Assembly (NCBI GenBank): GCA_027491395.1 | Contig: JAOZFI010000036.1 | Span: forward strand, 62,001-126,000 | Reading direction: 5' to 3' | Length of the DNA stretch: 64,000 bases | Source: Thermoproteota archaeon | GTDB lineage: Archaea; Korarchaeota; Korarchaeia; Korarchaeales; Korarchaeaceae | In this document: one piece after another, positions 8,760-17,665 of the stretch | How positions within the stretch are numbered: position 1 is the first letter of the stretch | Layout of the letters: each line of letters begins with the position of its first letter | Made by a program: the position numbers and the translations under genes | The notes under the pieces: model-generated | Told to the model about the DNA's origin: nothing | Seen by the model: only the letters and a program-made list of their open reading frames with translations | Database searches by the model: none

Positions 8760-10111
8760 CTCTCGATGAGCTTTCCGGGGTTCATGATCCAGTTCGGATC
8801 GAGAGCCTCCTTCACCTTAGAGAATATGGTCACAAACCCCTCATCCATATCTGGGGTTATCCTATTGACTCCGATGCCGGTTCCGAACCCCACAGATCCT
8901 CCCAGTGATACTGTCCTGCCTATGACGTTTTGGGCAGCTTTTTCCGTTCTCTCCACCTCCTTCTCGTTGGTGGGATCGTATAGGAATATGGCCATAACCC
9001 AACCCAAAGGCGGATCGAAGACGGTCACTACAGGGAGCTTCATCCTGGAACCCGTTCTATCTATCTCTTGGACAGCATCCCTGACTAAATGGGGATGAAC
9101 TCTCATGCTCACGACCTTTATCGCAGATTTCCTGCTCTTAGCAATCTCGTATATGCCCTTCCTCCTGATCCATATATCACTCGCATCCTCTAGATCAGCT
9201 TCCTCATGCTGAATCTCCATACTGCCCAATACTTCGCTCAACCTAGAGCTCCACAGATCCACGCAGTCTTCCTTACCCGCCAGCTCTAGATAGGCTATGG
9301 CTTCCGTTCCTCCACCTTCAACCACCTCTCTGTAGTTGTGATACACCTCAAAGCCCATCACGCTCATACCCTCCTTCTCTATAGTGTTCTGGACGGTTAT
9401 AGAATCAGATACATCCGAGAACTCAATTATGAAAGCCCTTCTACTCTCAGGTTTCAAGGGTAGTCTCAGATAGGCGGATGTAAATATCCCGAGGGTCCCT
9501 TCCGATCCCAACATTAGGCCTAGAGTGTTCCACTTACTGGGAGGTCCAGGCTGCTCTACTAAGACTACCTCTCCAGATGGGAGAACCACTTCGACACCTA
9601 TCACTAGGTCCTTCATGGTTCCGTATTTAGCTGAGAGCGGAGAGGCTGCATCTTCGGCTATTAGACCGCCAACGGTGGAAAATCCGGATCCGTCCGGATT
9701 AATAGGCATGAATCTATCGGGAAATACCTTGTTGAGCTCTAAGACTTTTACTCCTGCTTCCACTCTGATGAGACCGCTGAAGTCGTCCCTGTCCAAGATT
9801 CCGTTCATCATTTGCATATCTACAACTATGCCCCCCTCTATGGGTAACGGTCCTGCCACTAAAGATGTCCCTGAGCCCCTAGGAATTACCGGAACGCCGT
9901 ATCTATTGGCAGCCTCCACGATGAACGACACATCCTCTACATCAGACGGCCTAACCACGGCGGATGGGGTCGCATGAATACCAGAAGCATCGTAAGAGTA
10001 GGCAGACCTGTCCAGATCTTCTAGAAGAACCCTATCCTCTCCTAACTGGGAGGCGATCTCCTCCGCCGCTTTAACTGCTGGTTCCTCGGCCATATTTAAC
10101 CCTAAGACCAT
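8756..10111 (-). CDS. glcD: FAD-linked oxidase (GlcD/D-lactate dehydrogenase family)
   Basis: Flavin subunit oxidising a 2-hydroxy acid. The 451-residue protein has the PCMH-type FAD domain (AVVRPSDVEDVSFIVEAANR, VIPRGSGTSLVAG, DGSGFSTVGGLIAEDAASPL) and the C-terminal oxidase domain ending VKEALDPNWIMNPGKL, typical of GlcD and D-lactate dehydrogenases. ATG 10111 is used, and ATG 10093 is a possible shorter start. It leads a two-gene operon with the Fe-S subunit. A phosphoglycolate phosphatase lies nearby at 13.4 kb, which would make glycolate a sensible substrate, but the two are not in one operon. Confidence 0.88.
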   Translation of the reverse strand: MVLGLNMAEEPAVKAAEEIASQLGEDRVLLEDLDRSAYSYDASGIHATPSAVVRPSDVEDVSFIVEAANRYGVPVIPRGSGTSLVAGPLPIEGGIVVDMQMMNGILDRDDFSGLIRVEAGVKVLELNKVFPDRFMPINPDGSGFSTVGGLIAEDAASPLSAKYGTMKDLVIGVEVVLPSGEVVLVEQPGPPSKWNTLGLMLGSEGTLGIFTSAYLRLPLKPESRRAFIIEFSDVSDSITVQNTIEKEGMSVMGFEVYHNYREVVEGGGTEAIAYLELAGKEDCVDLWSSRLSEVLGSMEIQHEEADLEDASDIWIRRKGIYEIAKSRKSAIKVVSMRVHPHLVRDAVQEIDRTGSRMKLPVVTVFDPPLGWVMAIFLYDPTNEKEVERTEKAAQNVIGRTVSLGGSVGFGTGIGVNRITPDMDEGFVTIFSKVKEALDPNWIMNPGKLIER

Positions 10112-10167
10112 GGGGAGCAGGAAAATGTAATAACCTTTCGTAGAGTAGGGGTAATCGGTGGGATCAG

Positions 10168-11268
10168 GTGTTTAGACTTCCACTTGACGGCCTTCACAGG
10201 GAGCTGGGAGCTAAGTTCTTCGAGTTCGCCGGTTGGGAAATGCCAATGAAGTACACGAACTCACTTAAGGAGACGCTCTCGGTCAGAAATTCGGTCGGGA
10301 TATTTGACACATCTCACATGGGGCGTTTCCTGCTCCGGGGACCTCACGCGGTTGACTTCCTCCAGAGAGCCACCTCAAATAACATCAGGATATCTAACGG
10401 GAGGACGAGGTACACCCTAACCCTCAACCCCGAGGGGGGAATAAAGGATGATAATGTGGCCTTCAAGCTTTCGGACGAACTTGTCCTATTCGTTGTGAAC
10501 GCGTCGAACAGGGAGAAGATACTGAAGTGGTTCGAGGGATTGATATCGGAGTGGGGTATGGACGTGGAATTGAGAGATGAGACCTTTAGGACCGTGATGA
10601 TGGCCATCCAAGGACCTAAAGCTAGGGGCCTCGTTCACAACGTATTAGGAAGGACTTTTGACCTAAAGAAGTTCAGGGTAGAAGAGAGTACTCACGAGGG
10701 AGCCAAGTTCATCGTAAGTAGGACAGGTTACACCGGGGAGGATGGCTACGAGATAGTAGCGTGGGATGTTCACTGGGCTGAATCCATCTACAGGGAACTG
10801 GTGGACAAAGGAGCGGTACCTTGCGGGCTGGTCGCGAGGGATATACTCAGGCTCGAGGCCGGGCTAGTTCTCTATGGGAACGACATAGACGAGGGAACGA
10901 ATCCATTTGAAGCAGGTCTGGATTTCGCCGTGAAGCTAGATAAGGAGTTCTTCATAGGTAAAGAAGCTTTGATTAGAGTGAAGGAGGAAGGGATGAAGAG
11001 GAAGAGGGTCGGCCTGCTAAGCGAGACTAGAAACTCCCCAAGAAAGGGGGATAAGATACTCAGGGACGAGGAAGAGGTGGGCGTGGTCACCAGCGGCACC
11101 TTCAGTCCCACATTAGGGAGGGGAATAGGTATGGGATACGTCCCACCTGAGTTATCAAGGGAGGGAGAGGAATTCACTATCAAGGGGGCGAAGGAGTTCA
11201 AGGCGAGGGTTTCTAAAATGCCCTTCTACGACGAAAGTAAGTACGGATGGAGGAGATCCTCTACCTGA
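10168..11268 (+). CDS. gcvT: Aminomethyltransferase (glycine cleavage T protein)
   Basis: Transfers the aminomethyl carbon of glycine to tetrahydrofolate or an archaeal pterin and releases ammonia. The 366 residues match T-protein length. Visible blocks are FAGWEMPMKYTNSLKE, GIFDTSHMGRF, SRTGYTGEDGYEI and the C-terminal VGVVTSGTFSPTLGRGIGM. The start is GTG 10168. No GcvH or GcvP is present in this window. Its 3' end overlaps the convergent rps17 gene by eight bases. Confidence 0.93.
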   Translation: MFRLPLDGLHRELGAKFFEFAGWEMPMKYTNSLKETLSVRNSVGIFDTSHMGRFLLRGPHAVDFLQRATSNNIRISNGRTRYTLTLNPEGGIKDDNVAFKLSDELVLFVVNASNREKILKWFEGLISEWGMDVELRDETFRTVMMAIQGPKARGLVHNVLGRTFDLKKFRVEESTHEGAKFIVSRTGYTGEDGYEIVAWDVHWAESIYRELVDKGAVPCGLVARDILRLEAGLVLYGNDIDEGTNPFEAGLDFAVKLDKEFFIGKEALIRVKEEGMKRKRVGLLSETRNSPRKGDKILRDEEEVGVVTSGTFSPTLGRGIGMGYVPPELSREGEEFTIKGAKEFKARVSKMPFYDESKYGWRRSST

Positions 11269-11593
11269 CCTTCCCCAAGACCACATGACTGACGGTCTTC
11301 GCAAGCCTCCGAGTCTCGGCAATTTTAACGACGTCTCCTTCTTTTATATCGAGACACGGTGGGAGGTGCGCGTGAATCTTGCTCCTCCTCCTCTCGTACC
11401 TCTTGTATTTCGGCCTATAATGAAGGTACTCAACGAGCACGGTCACAGTTCCCGTCATCTTGGTGCTGATAACCCTACCCACCAAGGTCTTCCCCCTGAT
11501 AGATATGCTTCCGTGCCAAGGGCACTTTTCATCGGAGCATTCCCTCTCAGGAGGGATCACATCTCCGATCAGAGCTTCAGATAGTCTCCTCAT
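11261..11593 (-). CDS. rps17: Ribosomal protein S17 (uS17)
   Basis: Primary 16S-binding protein, 110 residues. The archaeal S17 features are the DEKCPWHGSI stretch, GRVISTKMTGTVTVLVEYLH, and HLPPCLDIKEGDVVKIAETR near the C-terminus. Its ATG overlaps the stop of the Rpp29 gene by four bases. In most archaea L14, L24 and S4e follow, but here the cluster stops and runs into the convergent gcvT. Confidence 0.95.
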   Translation of the reverse strand: MRRLSEALIGDVIPPERECSDEKCPWHGSISIRGKTLVGRVISTKMTGTVTVLVEYLHYRPKYKRYERRRSKIHAHLPPCLDIKEGDVVKIAETRRLAKTVSHVVLGKVR

Positions 11594-11853
11594 GATCTTT
11601 TCACCCTTTCCTCAGGTCTTCCCACTACCTTATCACCTAGGACGATGACTCGTTTACCACTGGGCAACCTAAATAAAAACAACCTCTTATCCTTAGGTAC
11701 CCTGACATCACCCTTGGATGTCCTGATCACAAGCATGTTCTTGGTCTCGTAAATGACCTTTCCCTTGATCCCCAGCTCCGGCAGATTGGGTGAGGACAAC
11801 AGTTCCACCTCCAGACCGATAAGCTCGTGATAAAGGATATTGGAGGGTTTTAT
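11590..11853 (-). CDS. rnp1: RNase P protein subunit Rpp29 (no conventional start for the full protein)
   Basis: RNase P subunit (POP4 family) that binds the RNase P RNA and partners Rpp21 in tRNA 5' maturation. It sits between L29 and S17 as in most archaea. The first conventional start in frame is GTG 11808, which gives 72 residues. The frame stays open upstream and encodes KPSNILYHELIGLEVELL, the conserved Rpp29 N-terminal strand, before GTG 11808. The only plausible initiator there is ATA at 11851-11853, shortly after the L29 stop. I therefore extend to 11853 while noting that a non-AUG start is unusual. Confidence 0.75.
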   Translation of the reverse strand: MKPSNILYHELIGLEVELLSSPNLPELGIKGKVIYETKNMLVIRTSKGDVRVPKDKRLFLFRLPSGKRVIVLGDKVVGRPEERVKRS

Positions 11854-11858
11854 GGGAG

Positions 11859-12068
11859 CTATATCCTTATACCCCTCTCCCTAAGAATGGTCAGAATCCT
11901 AGCCTTCTCTCTCCTCAGTTCTCTGTTAAGGTGGATCTTCTCAGCCGCTCCCATTAATCTCTTGGCTTCTAGAAGGAAGAACTCCTTCTCCACCTCTCTC
12001 AACCGCTCTAAGAGCTCCTCGTTAGTCATACCTCTTAGCTCCTCAACCTTCCTCGTTGGCAACCTCAC
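11859..12068 (-). CDS. rpl29: Ribosomal protein L29 (uL29)
   Basis: Large-subunit protein at the exit-tunnel rim, near the SRP docking site. The 69 residues contain the family core EELRGMTNEELLERLREVEK and the basic C-terminus RREKARILTILRERG. The ATG at 12068 lies 26 bases inside the end of rps3, so translation is probably coupled. The order L22-S3-L29-Rpp29-S17 matches the archaeal S10/spc cluster. Confidence 0.93.
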   Translation of the reverse strand: MRLPTRKVEELRGMTNEELLERLREVEKEFFLLEAKRLMGAAEKIHLNRELRREKARILTILRERGIRI

Positions 12069-12933
12069 TCACCCCCTCAGCCTCCTCCGATCCCAGTTCT
12101 GATTCAGACCTCGACTCCGAACTCAACTCAGATGATTCAGATTCCTCAGCAACTGAGCTTTCCTCCGCCTCAACTTCAACAACCTCAGCTTCCTTGACTT
12201 CCTCAGATCCCTCGGAAGACTCCAAGGCCTCCACTAACTCTTCAGGAACTTCGACCTCCACCTCGGTGGTAGACAACTCCTCTCTCTCAGCCTTCATCCT
12301 CTGCCTTATCTCCTCTATGACCTCCTCCTTTATTTTCACCGTATCAGGGCTCTCGACGTCGGGCCTCACTATCCTAACTCTAACACCTATCACCCCTTGG
12401 GGCATAAGCACATGCTTCACCGCATAGTCGACCTTCTCTATCTGATCCTGCCCGCATCTATAGATTACCCCGGCCCTGAACCTCTCTTCCCTAGCCCTCT
12501 GGCTTCCAAATTTGCCTGCGAGCCTTATCTCCACTCCCTTAGCGCCGGCCATCATGACCCTCCTGAGTGCGGAGAAGGCCACCCTCTTGTGCCTCTCTCC
12601 CCTAGCAATCCTCCTGGCTATGTAGCTAGCTACGATCCTCGCGCTCAGGAAGGGTTCGTCCACCTTCTTGGCCTGAATGTAGGGATTAGAGATGCCTAAG
12701 GCCTCTTTTACCATTTCTCCTATCTTTTTGGATGCTCTCCCACCCCTACCAATGATTATTCCGGGACGTTCGACGTAAACCGTAATGATGTCCCTCACAG
12801 GTGTGGAGGAAATGTCCACACCGTGAAAACCAGCCTTCTCAGCTACCTTCTCCATTAACTCATGCAAGGAGTACCTGATAATGCCCTCCTGAACGAACTT
12901 CTTATAGTTAGGCAGGGTCTTCGTGGCGCTCAT
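12043..12933 (-). CDS. rps3: Ribosomal protein S3 (uS3) with acidic C-terminal tail
   Basis: S3 forms part of the mRNA entry channel. The KH domain is clear in ERPGIIIGRGGRASKKIGEM, and the second S3 domain follows with AGKFGSQRAREERFR and VIGVRVRIVRPDV. The protein is long (296 residues). After about residue 225 it carries some 70 residues made almost only of glutamate, serine, valine and alanine. This acidic low-complexity tail goes beyond the usual S3 fold. The start overlaps the L22 stop by four bases. Confidence 0.96.
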   Translation of the reverse strand: MSATKTLPNYKKFVQEGIIRYSLHELMEKVAEKAGFHGVDISSTPVRDIITVYVERPGIIIGRGGRASKKIGEMVKEALGISNPYIQAKKVDEPFLSARIVASYIARRIARGERHKRVAFSALRRVMMAGAKGVEIRLAGKFGSQRAREERFRAGVIYRCGQDQIEKVDYAVKHVLMPQGVIGVRVRIVRPDVESPDTVKIKEEVIEEIRQRMKAEREELSTTEVEVEVPEELVEALESSEGSEEVKEAEVVEVEAEESSVAEESESSELSSESRSESELGSEEAEGVSEVANEEG

Positions 12934-13400
12934 TCTTCCTCCTCCCTCTCCTCAAGCAATATTTCAACATGAACTAACTGCTCCACCTTGGGGGTGGCTC
13001 TACCGTAGGCTCTGGGAAATATTCTCTTCAGTTTGGTTCCGGTCTGAGCAGCCGCATGCTTCACATACAAGCGGTCAGGATCCAAGTCCTTGTTCGTAGC
13101 GTTATGCTCCGCACTCTTGAGTATCTTCTTGACTAGCTTCGCGGCCTTTACGGGATACCTACCAGGTTTCCACCTGTTCAGCTCCCTCCTATGGGGCACC
13201 CCCCTCTTAAACCTCTTGAAGGGCACAGCCCTCTTCAGAGCTATCACATCGTCTAGAATCTGATAAGCTTCAGACAGTTTCTTGCCTCGGATAGCTCTCA
13301 GCAACTCAACCGTCTCCTTGAACGATACCCTCAGGTCTCTCCCTGAGGCCATAGCTTCTCGCTCGCCTTTCGCGCTGTAGGAATATCCCCACGATGGCAA
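12930..13400 (-). CDS. rpl22: Ribosomal protein L22 (uL22)
   Basis: Large-subunit protein lining the exit tunnel, 156 residues in the long archaeal form. Blocks include LRVSFKETVELLRAIRGKKL, KRFKRGVPHRRELNRWKPG and the C-terminal beta-hairpin region with FPRAYGRATPKVEQLVHVEI. The start is TTG 13400, eight bases after a GGAGGT site. It is the first gene of this short ribosomal block. S19, which normally precedes it, is missing. Confidence 0.94.
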   Translation of the reverse strand: MPSWGYSYSAKGEREAMASGRDLRVSFKETVELLRAIRGKKLSEAYQILDDVIALKRAVPFKRFKRGVPHRRELNRWKPGRYPVKAAKLVKKILKSAEHNATNKDLDPDRLYVKHAAAQTGTKLKRIFPRAYGRATPKVEQLVHVEILLEEREEEE

Positions 13401-13437
13401 CCTTCTTTACCTCCCTTCGGTTGGCATAGATCGGGGG

Positions 13438-13447
13438 CGTTTATAAA
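13438..13447 (-). promoter_or_regulatory. TATA box of the L22-S17 block
   Basis: TTTTATAAAC on the minus strand lies about 38-47 bases before the L22 TTG, giving an expected transcription start near 13415-13420. It abuts the ATG of the divergent phosphatase gene, so the two genes share a very compact promoter region. Confidence 0.55.
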
Positions 13448-13448
13448 A

Positions 13449-14156
13449 ATGCTTGAGAAGCTGGACCTCGTAGCTGTCGATGTGGACGGTACCATAACCC
13501 ACGAGGATCCGTACATTCACTTAGGAGCGGTTAAAGCTCTGAGATCTCTGGGGGAGAAGGTACCTATAGCCCTAGTGACGGGTAACCCCTTCCCCATCGC
13601 CTACGCTTTGTCAGTTTACTTGAGACCAAGCTCTCGAGTGATCGGGATAGCCGAAAACGGAGGGGTGGTGTACTTCGAGGGGAAGCACAGGTTACTTGGC
13701 AATCTGGATGTGATGAAAAAAGTGAAAAAATTTATAGAAAATAGTGATTACAGAAAATATATATCTAAAGACTCCGAGTTTAGATACGTTGATTTGGCCT
13801 TGAGGATGGATCCTACGACCCAAGAGAGGCTGATCAAAGATATACTCTCTAGAGGGTTGGATGTGGAAATAACGACCAGCGGCTATGCCCTCCACATAAT
13901 GCCCAAGGGGGTAAACAAGGGAACAGGGCTCCTATCTCTATGCGAGGAGCTTGGTATAGATCCAAGGCATGTGGCGGCTATAGGTGATTCTCACAATGAT
14001 CTGGAGATGTTTTCTGTGGTAGGTCTCTCGATAGCCCTCCCCAATGCCCCAAGAGAGGTCAAAGAAAGAGTAAACGTAGTCGTGGGAGGACCTGGATACG
14101 GATACAGCCTCCCACTTGCTATAAAAGTACTCAGGAACCTCCTTTCTTCTCTCTGA
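13449..14156 (+). CDS. pgp: Phosphoglycolate phosphatase (archaeal HAD type)
   Basis: HAD-superfamily phosphatase of the archaeal TA0175 type, 235 residues. HAD motif I is VAVDVDGTIT near residue 8, motif II is ALVTGNPFP, motif III includes the lysine in PKGVNKGTGL, and motif IV is AAIGDSHNDLEMF. The Cof-type cap lies between motifs II and III. Members dephosphorylate 2-phosphoglycolate, and related sugar phosphates are possible. The coding sequence converges with and overlaps the end of the next minus-strand gene. Confidence 0.85.
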   Translation: MLEKLDLVAVDVDGTITHEDPYIHLGAVKALRSLGEKVPIALVTGNPFPIAYALSVYLRPSSRVIGIAENGGVVYFEGKHRLLGNLDVMKKVKKFIENSDYRKYISKDSEFRYVDLALRMDPTTQERLIKDILSRGLDVEITTSGYALHIMPKGVNKGTGLLSLCEELGIDPRHVAAIGDSHNDLEMFSVVGLSIALPNAPREVKERVNVVVGGPGYGYSLPLAIKVLRNLLSSL

Positions 14157-15105
14157 CTCCCCTCTTAGACTTCTCCATCCTGAACCTCCAGAAGAGATAA
14201 GCTCCAACAATCACCGGCGGGACTACTGCAAGAAGAATGAGCTGAGGAGGTACGTAGGGCTCAGCCTTCTGTATTATGACCACTAGAGATTTACCATTCT
14301 CTTGAAGTTGGGGAACGAACTCCCAAAGGGCATCGTTCCATATGACCACTTTAGGTGCTGGGTTCCCTCCGAGTACTGAGATCTTTAGACTCGTGAAGTT
14401 GACCCATAGGTTGGCAGAGATGTCGTCCGGCAGTGCTGCAGTGAGAGGTGTCAGGTCTATGTAGTAATAACCGCTAGCACTTCTCCTGAGCTCCAATGGA
14501 AGGCTCTCTACCGTGAGATTGTAGTTCACAATTAGGGCACGTGTGGCCGCCTGCTCCTCGGTCTTGAAGGAGAGATGAAGTGACTTTATCTTGTCGCTCT
14601 TCGCCGCGACGGAGGCGACTGAGACGATCCCCGTGTAGTTTATGTGCGGGGTGGACGCGTAAGTTACATTAACGAAGTTCCACCTTATTCCATAGAGGAG
14701 GAGGAACCTGTCCCCATAGAAGAAGCTCATCATAGTGTGAACCGTAGTATTATCGAAGTAACCCGCTGCTTCAGCCTTGGGGAAGAAGTTGGCCCTCCTT
14801 GTAGGGTCTCCTGGCCTAGGAATAGCTATCAGGGTGTAAATCCCCCTAGGCCCAGCATTCGTCATGTTTATGGTGACATTCCCCCTGTAGCTTATCCAGT
14901 TGAGTATGGGAGCCTTGAGGACGTTGGAGAAGTATCTGGTTTCAGGCTCGTGAATCAGCCTGAAGACTTGGGCCTTCATAGTGGCTGAGAGATCCTCATG
15001 TATGAGTATAGTGGCTACTGGCATCGGCCTCACAGCGGAGACGGAGAGGATGGCAGTGCTCAGGAGTAAGATGGCAGTTAGTAGGACTGCAGGGCCCTTT
15101 CTCAT
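14131..15105 (-). CDS. Secreted membrane-anchored protein of unknown function
   Basis: About 324 residues. An N-terminal signal peptide (hydrophobic run AVLLTAILLLSTAILSVSAV) is followed by an extracellular region with many beta-prone segments and several N-glycosylation-like sites (NVTI, NMTN, NVTY). A C-terminal membrane segment, LILLAVVPPVIVGAYLFW, precedes a basic tail (RMEKSKRGVREKK). This is a type I topology with the bulk outside the cell. I do not recognise the family. ATG 15105 follows AAGGTGTCTAGC and is preferred over GTG 15114. Confidence 0.6.
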   Translation of the reverse strand: MRKGPAVLLTAILLLSTAILSVSAVRPMPVATILIHEDLSATMKAQVFRLIHEPETRYFSNVLKAPILNWISYRGNVTINMTNAGPRGIYTLIAIPRPGDPTRRANFFPKAEAAGYFDNTTVHTMMSFFYGDRFLLLYGIRWNFVNVTYASTPHINYTGIVSVASVAAKSDKIKSLHLSFKTEEQAATRALIVNYNLTVESLPLELRRSASGYYYIDLTPLTAALPDDISANLWVNFTSLKISVLGGNPAPKVVIWNDALWEFVPQLQENGKSLVVIIQKAEPYVPPQLILLAVVPPVIVGAYLFWRFRMEKSKRGVREKKGGS

Positions 15106-15148
15106 GCTAGACACCTTTCGCCAAACCGAGATGGTACCCTTTATTTAA

Positions 15149-17665
15149 ATGAAGGTCCTTATGGATGCGCTGGGTATGACGAATAGAAGGGGAATACTCC
15201 TTTCCGTCTTCTACTCAGGTGAGGATAAAGCTGCTGTAATGAAGTTCTACGATCCTGGGAGAGAGGAGGTCTTTCTTGTTAGAGATAATACCGGACATAA
15301 ACCCTATCTGTTAACGGATGCGCCAGCCGATTCTTTAGAGGAAATGCTATCCCCCGGCTTAGCTGCTAGGTTATTCAAGGTCTCTAAGGTGAGGAAGTAC
15401 GACATTCTGAGGGACAAGGAAGTTGAAGTGACGAAGGTAGAGGCCAAGGATCCGCTCGCCATAGGAGGATCTCCTAGAAACATGAGGGAGGAGCTGGCTA
15501 AGAAAGGGTTCAGTGTGTGGGAAGCCAAGATAAAGTACTACGACTGCTACGTGTATGACAGAGGGCTGGTACCCGGTTGCTCTTACGAAGTGGACGAATC
15601 AGGAAATGTGATTAGACTACATGAGGACAGCGAGATCCCCCAGGAGTTCAGGCATTTAGACGAGAGGACTGGGGAGATACTCTCTTCCATGATACCCCTA
15701 TTCGATGAACCTTCTCCACACCTAAAGAGTGTTGCCGTCGATATAGAGGTACTGGCCACTCTAGACAGGATGCCCGATCCCTCGAAGCCGGATAAACCTG
15801 TAGCGGCAGTAGCATTTGTTGATAGTGACGGTCGGAAGGAGGTTCATGTACTGCTGCGGGGCGGAGAGGTGCCAGATACCCTACCCAATGGAGCTCGGCT
15901 GATCAAGTATGAGAACGAGGGTAGGCTGATCCGCTCCGTCCTGGACAGGATCTCACAATACCCACTAGTCTTCACGTATAACGGCGATAACTTCGACATG
16001 CCCTACTTGGCTAGGAGGGCTAGGGAATTGGGAGTGAGGGACTGGCCAGTAAGGTTGGAGAGGGACAGAGCTCTTCTAGACACAGGGATGCATGTAGATC
16101 TCTATAAACTCTTTAGCAACAAGTCAATTCAGGTTTACGTGTTCAACAATAAGTACTTAGGTTACACGTTAGATGAGGTGGCTGAGGCCTTACTCGGTGA
16201 GAGAAAGATTGAACTGGGCACTAGAGACTTTTACTCAGTTAGCGCCAGAGAATTAGCTGAATACTGCCTGCAGGATGCGGAATTGACCTTCAAGCTGGGA
16301 AATATCGGGGAGGGCGAGCTGATCAGGCTACTCTTCCTCCTCTCTAGGATAAGCAAGATGTCCTTGGAGGAGGTATCTAGGCAGGGAGTCTCCTCATGGA
16401 TCAGGAACATGATATTCTTCGAATACAGGAGGAGGAACTGGCTCATACCGGAACAGGATGAGATAAAGGCGGTCAGAGGAGAGAGGACCTACTCCCAAGC
16501 GATAATAAAGGGGAAGAAGTACATGGGGGCCATAGTGCTCGAGCCAGTTCCGGGTGTCCATTTCAATGTGGCGGTGATGGACTTCGCAAGCCTATATCCC
16601 TCCATAATTGGCAGGTGGAAAGTAAGCTTCGAGACGATAAACTGCCCGCACGAGGACTGCAGGGAGAACAGGCCGGTGGAGGAACTGCCCCACTGGATAT
16701 GTAGGAAGGGGCTCGGGATAGTCCCCTACCTCATACAGGCGTTGAGGGACATGAGGGTGAGGAGGTACAAGAAGAGGGCTAAAGAGGAGAAGGACGAGCA
16801 CATGAGAAGATGGTTCGACACAGTTCAGAGGAGCTTGAAGGTCTTCCTTAACGCTAGCTACGGGGTGTTCGGGTATGAGAACTTCCCGCTGTACTCCCCA
16901 CCTGCCGCCGAGACCATCACTGCATTGGCCAGGAAGGCCATGCTCCTATCGATAGAGGAGGCTAAGAAAATGGGCTTGGAGGTCATTTACGGGGACACCG
17001 ATTCTCTATTCATCAAGGGTGCAACTCAAGAGGAAATAGAGCGGTTGGAGGAGGCGGTAGAATCCAAGTTGGGTATAGATCTAGAGCTGGACAAGTGGTA
17101 TCGGTACGTGGTCCTCTCTCGTCTGAAGAAGAACTACTTGGGAGTGACTGTGGACGGAGTAATTGATGTGAAAGGGCTTCTCGGGAAGAAGAGGAACATC
17201 CCACTGTTCGTCAAGAAGGCGTTTGATGAGGTGCTGGAGATACTCAGAAAGGTGGAAACCCCCGACCAGTTCGAGGAAGCCAAGGAGAAGGTAGCTGAGA
17301 CGATAAGATCCTATGTTAAAAGGCTGGAAGCTGGAGAGTTCGATCTGGAGGAGCTGGCCTTCAAGACCATGCTGACTAGGAACTTGAACAGCTACAAGAA
17401 GACCACCCCTCAGCACGTCAAGGTGGCGAGGATGCTTGAGAGCATGGGAAGGAGGGTGGTTGCCGGTCAGGTGATCAGATATGTGAAGGTGAGAGGTAGA
17501 GAAGGTGTGATGCCCCTCGAACTCGCCAAAAAAGCCCAGATAGATAAGGAAAAGTACTTGGAGATAATGAAGACAACATTCGAGCAGATACTTGATTCCC
17601 TAGACATGGACTTCGACGATATAGTGAAGGAGAGGAGATCAACGAGCCTTGAGGAATTCTTCTAA
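15149..17665 (+). CDS. polB: Family B DNA polymerase
   Basis: Replicative-type DNA polymerase with proofreading, 838 residues. Exonuclease motifs are intact: DIE at about 198-200, YNGDNFDMPY, and the Exo III tyrosine and aspartate in YCLQDAEL. Polymerase motifs are DFASLYPSII near residue 477, the motif B region ending NASYGVFGYENFPLY, and YGDTDSLF near 613. The last residues, STSLEEFF, look like a PCNA-interacting PIP box. The 3' end overlaps the convergent gatE by 27 bases. Other archaeal B-type paralogues may exist outside the window, so the subclass is open. Confidence 0.95.
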   Translation: MKVLMDALGMTNRRGILLSVFYSGEDKAAVMKFYDPGREEVFLVRDNTGHKPYLLTDAPADSLEEMLSPGLAARLFKVSKVRKYDILRDKEVEVTKVEAKDPLAIGGSPRNMREELAKKGFSVWEAKIKYYDCYVYDRGLVPGCSYEVDESGNVIRLHEDSEIPQEFRHLDERTGEILSSMIPLFDEPSPHLKSVAVDIEVLATLDRMPDPSKPDKPVAAVAFVDSDGRKEVHVLLRGGEVPDTLPNGARLIKYENEGRLIRSVLDRISQYPLVFTYNGDNFDMPYLARRARELGVRDWPVRLERDRALLDTGMHVDLYKLFSNKSIQVYVFNNKYLGYTLDEVAEALLGERKIELGTRDFYSVSARELAEYCLQDAELTFKLGNIGEGELIRLLFLLSRISKMSLEEVSRQGVSSWIRNMIFFEYRRRNWLIPEQDEIKAVRGERTYSQAIIKGKKYMGAIVLEPVPGVHFNVAVMDFASLYPSIIGRWKVSFETINCPHEDCRENRPVEELPHWICRKGLGIVPYLIQALRDMRVRRYKKRAKEEKDEHMRRWFDTVQRSLKVFLNASYGVFGYENFPLYSPPAAETITALARKAMLLSIEEAKKMGLEVIYGDTDSLFIKGATQEEIERLEEAVESKLGIDLELDKWYRYVVLSRLKKNYLGVTVDGVIDVKGLLGKKRNIPLFVKKAFDEVLEILRKVETPDQFEEAKEKVAETIRSYVKRLEAGEFDLEELAFKTMLTRNLNSYKKTTPQHVKVARMLESMGRRVVAGQVIRYVKVRGREGVMPLELAKKAQIDKEKYLEIMKTTFEQILDSLDMDFDDIVKERRSTSLEEFF

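Noticed and set aside
12056-12427. Plus-strand Ser/Thr-rich open frame opposite rps3
   Set aside because: It is the antisense shadow of the acidic S3 tail and has no ribosome site.
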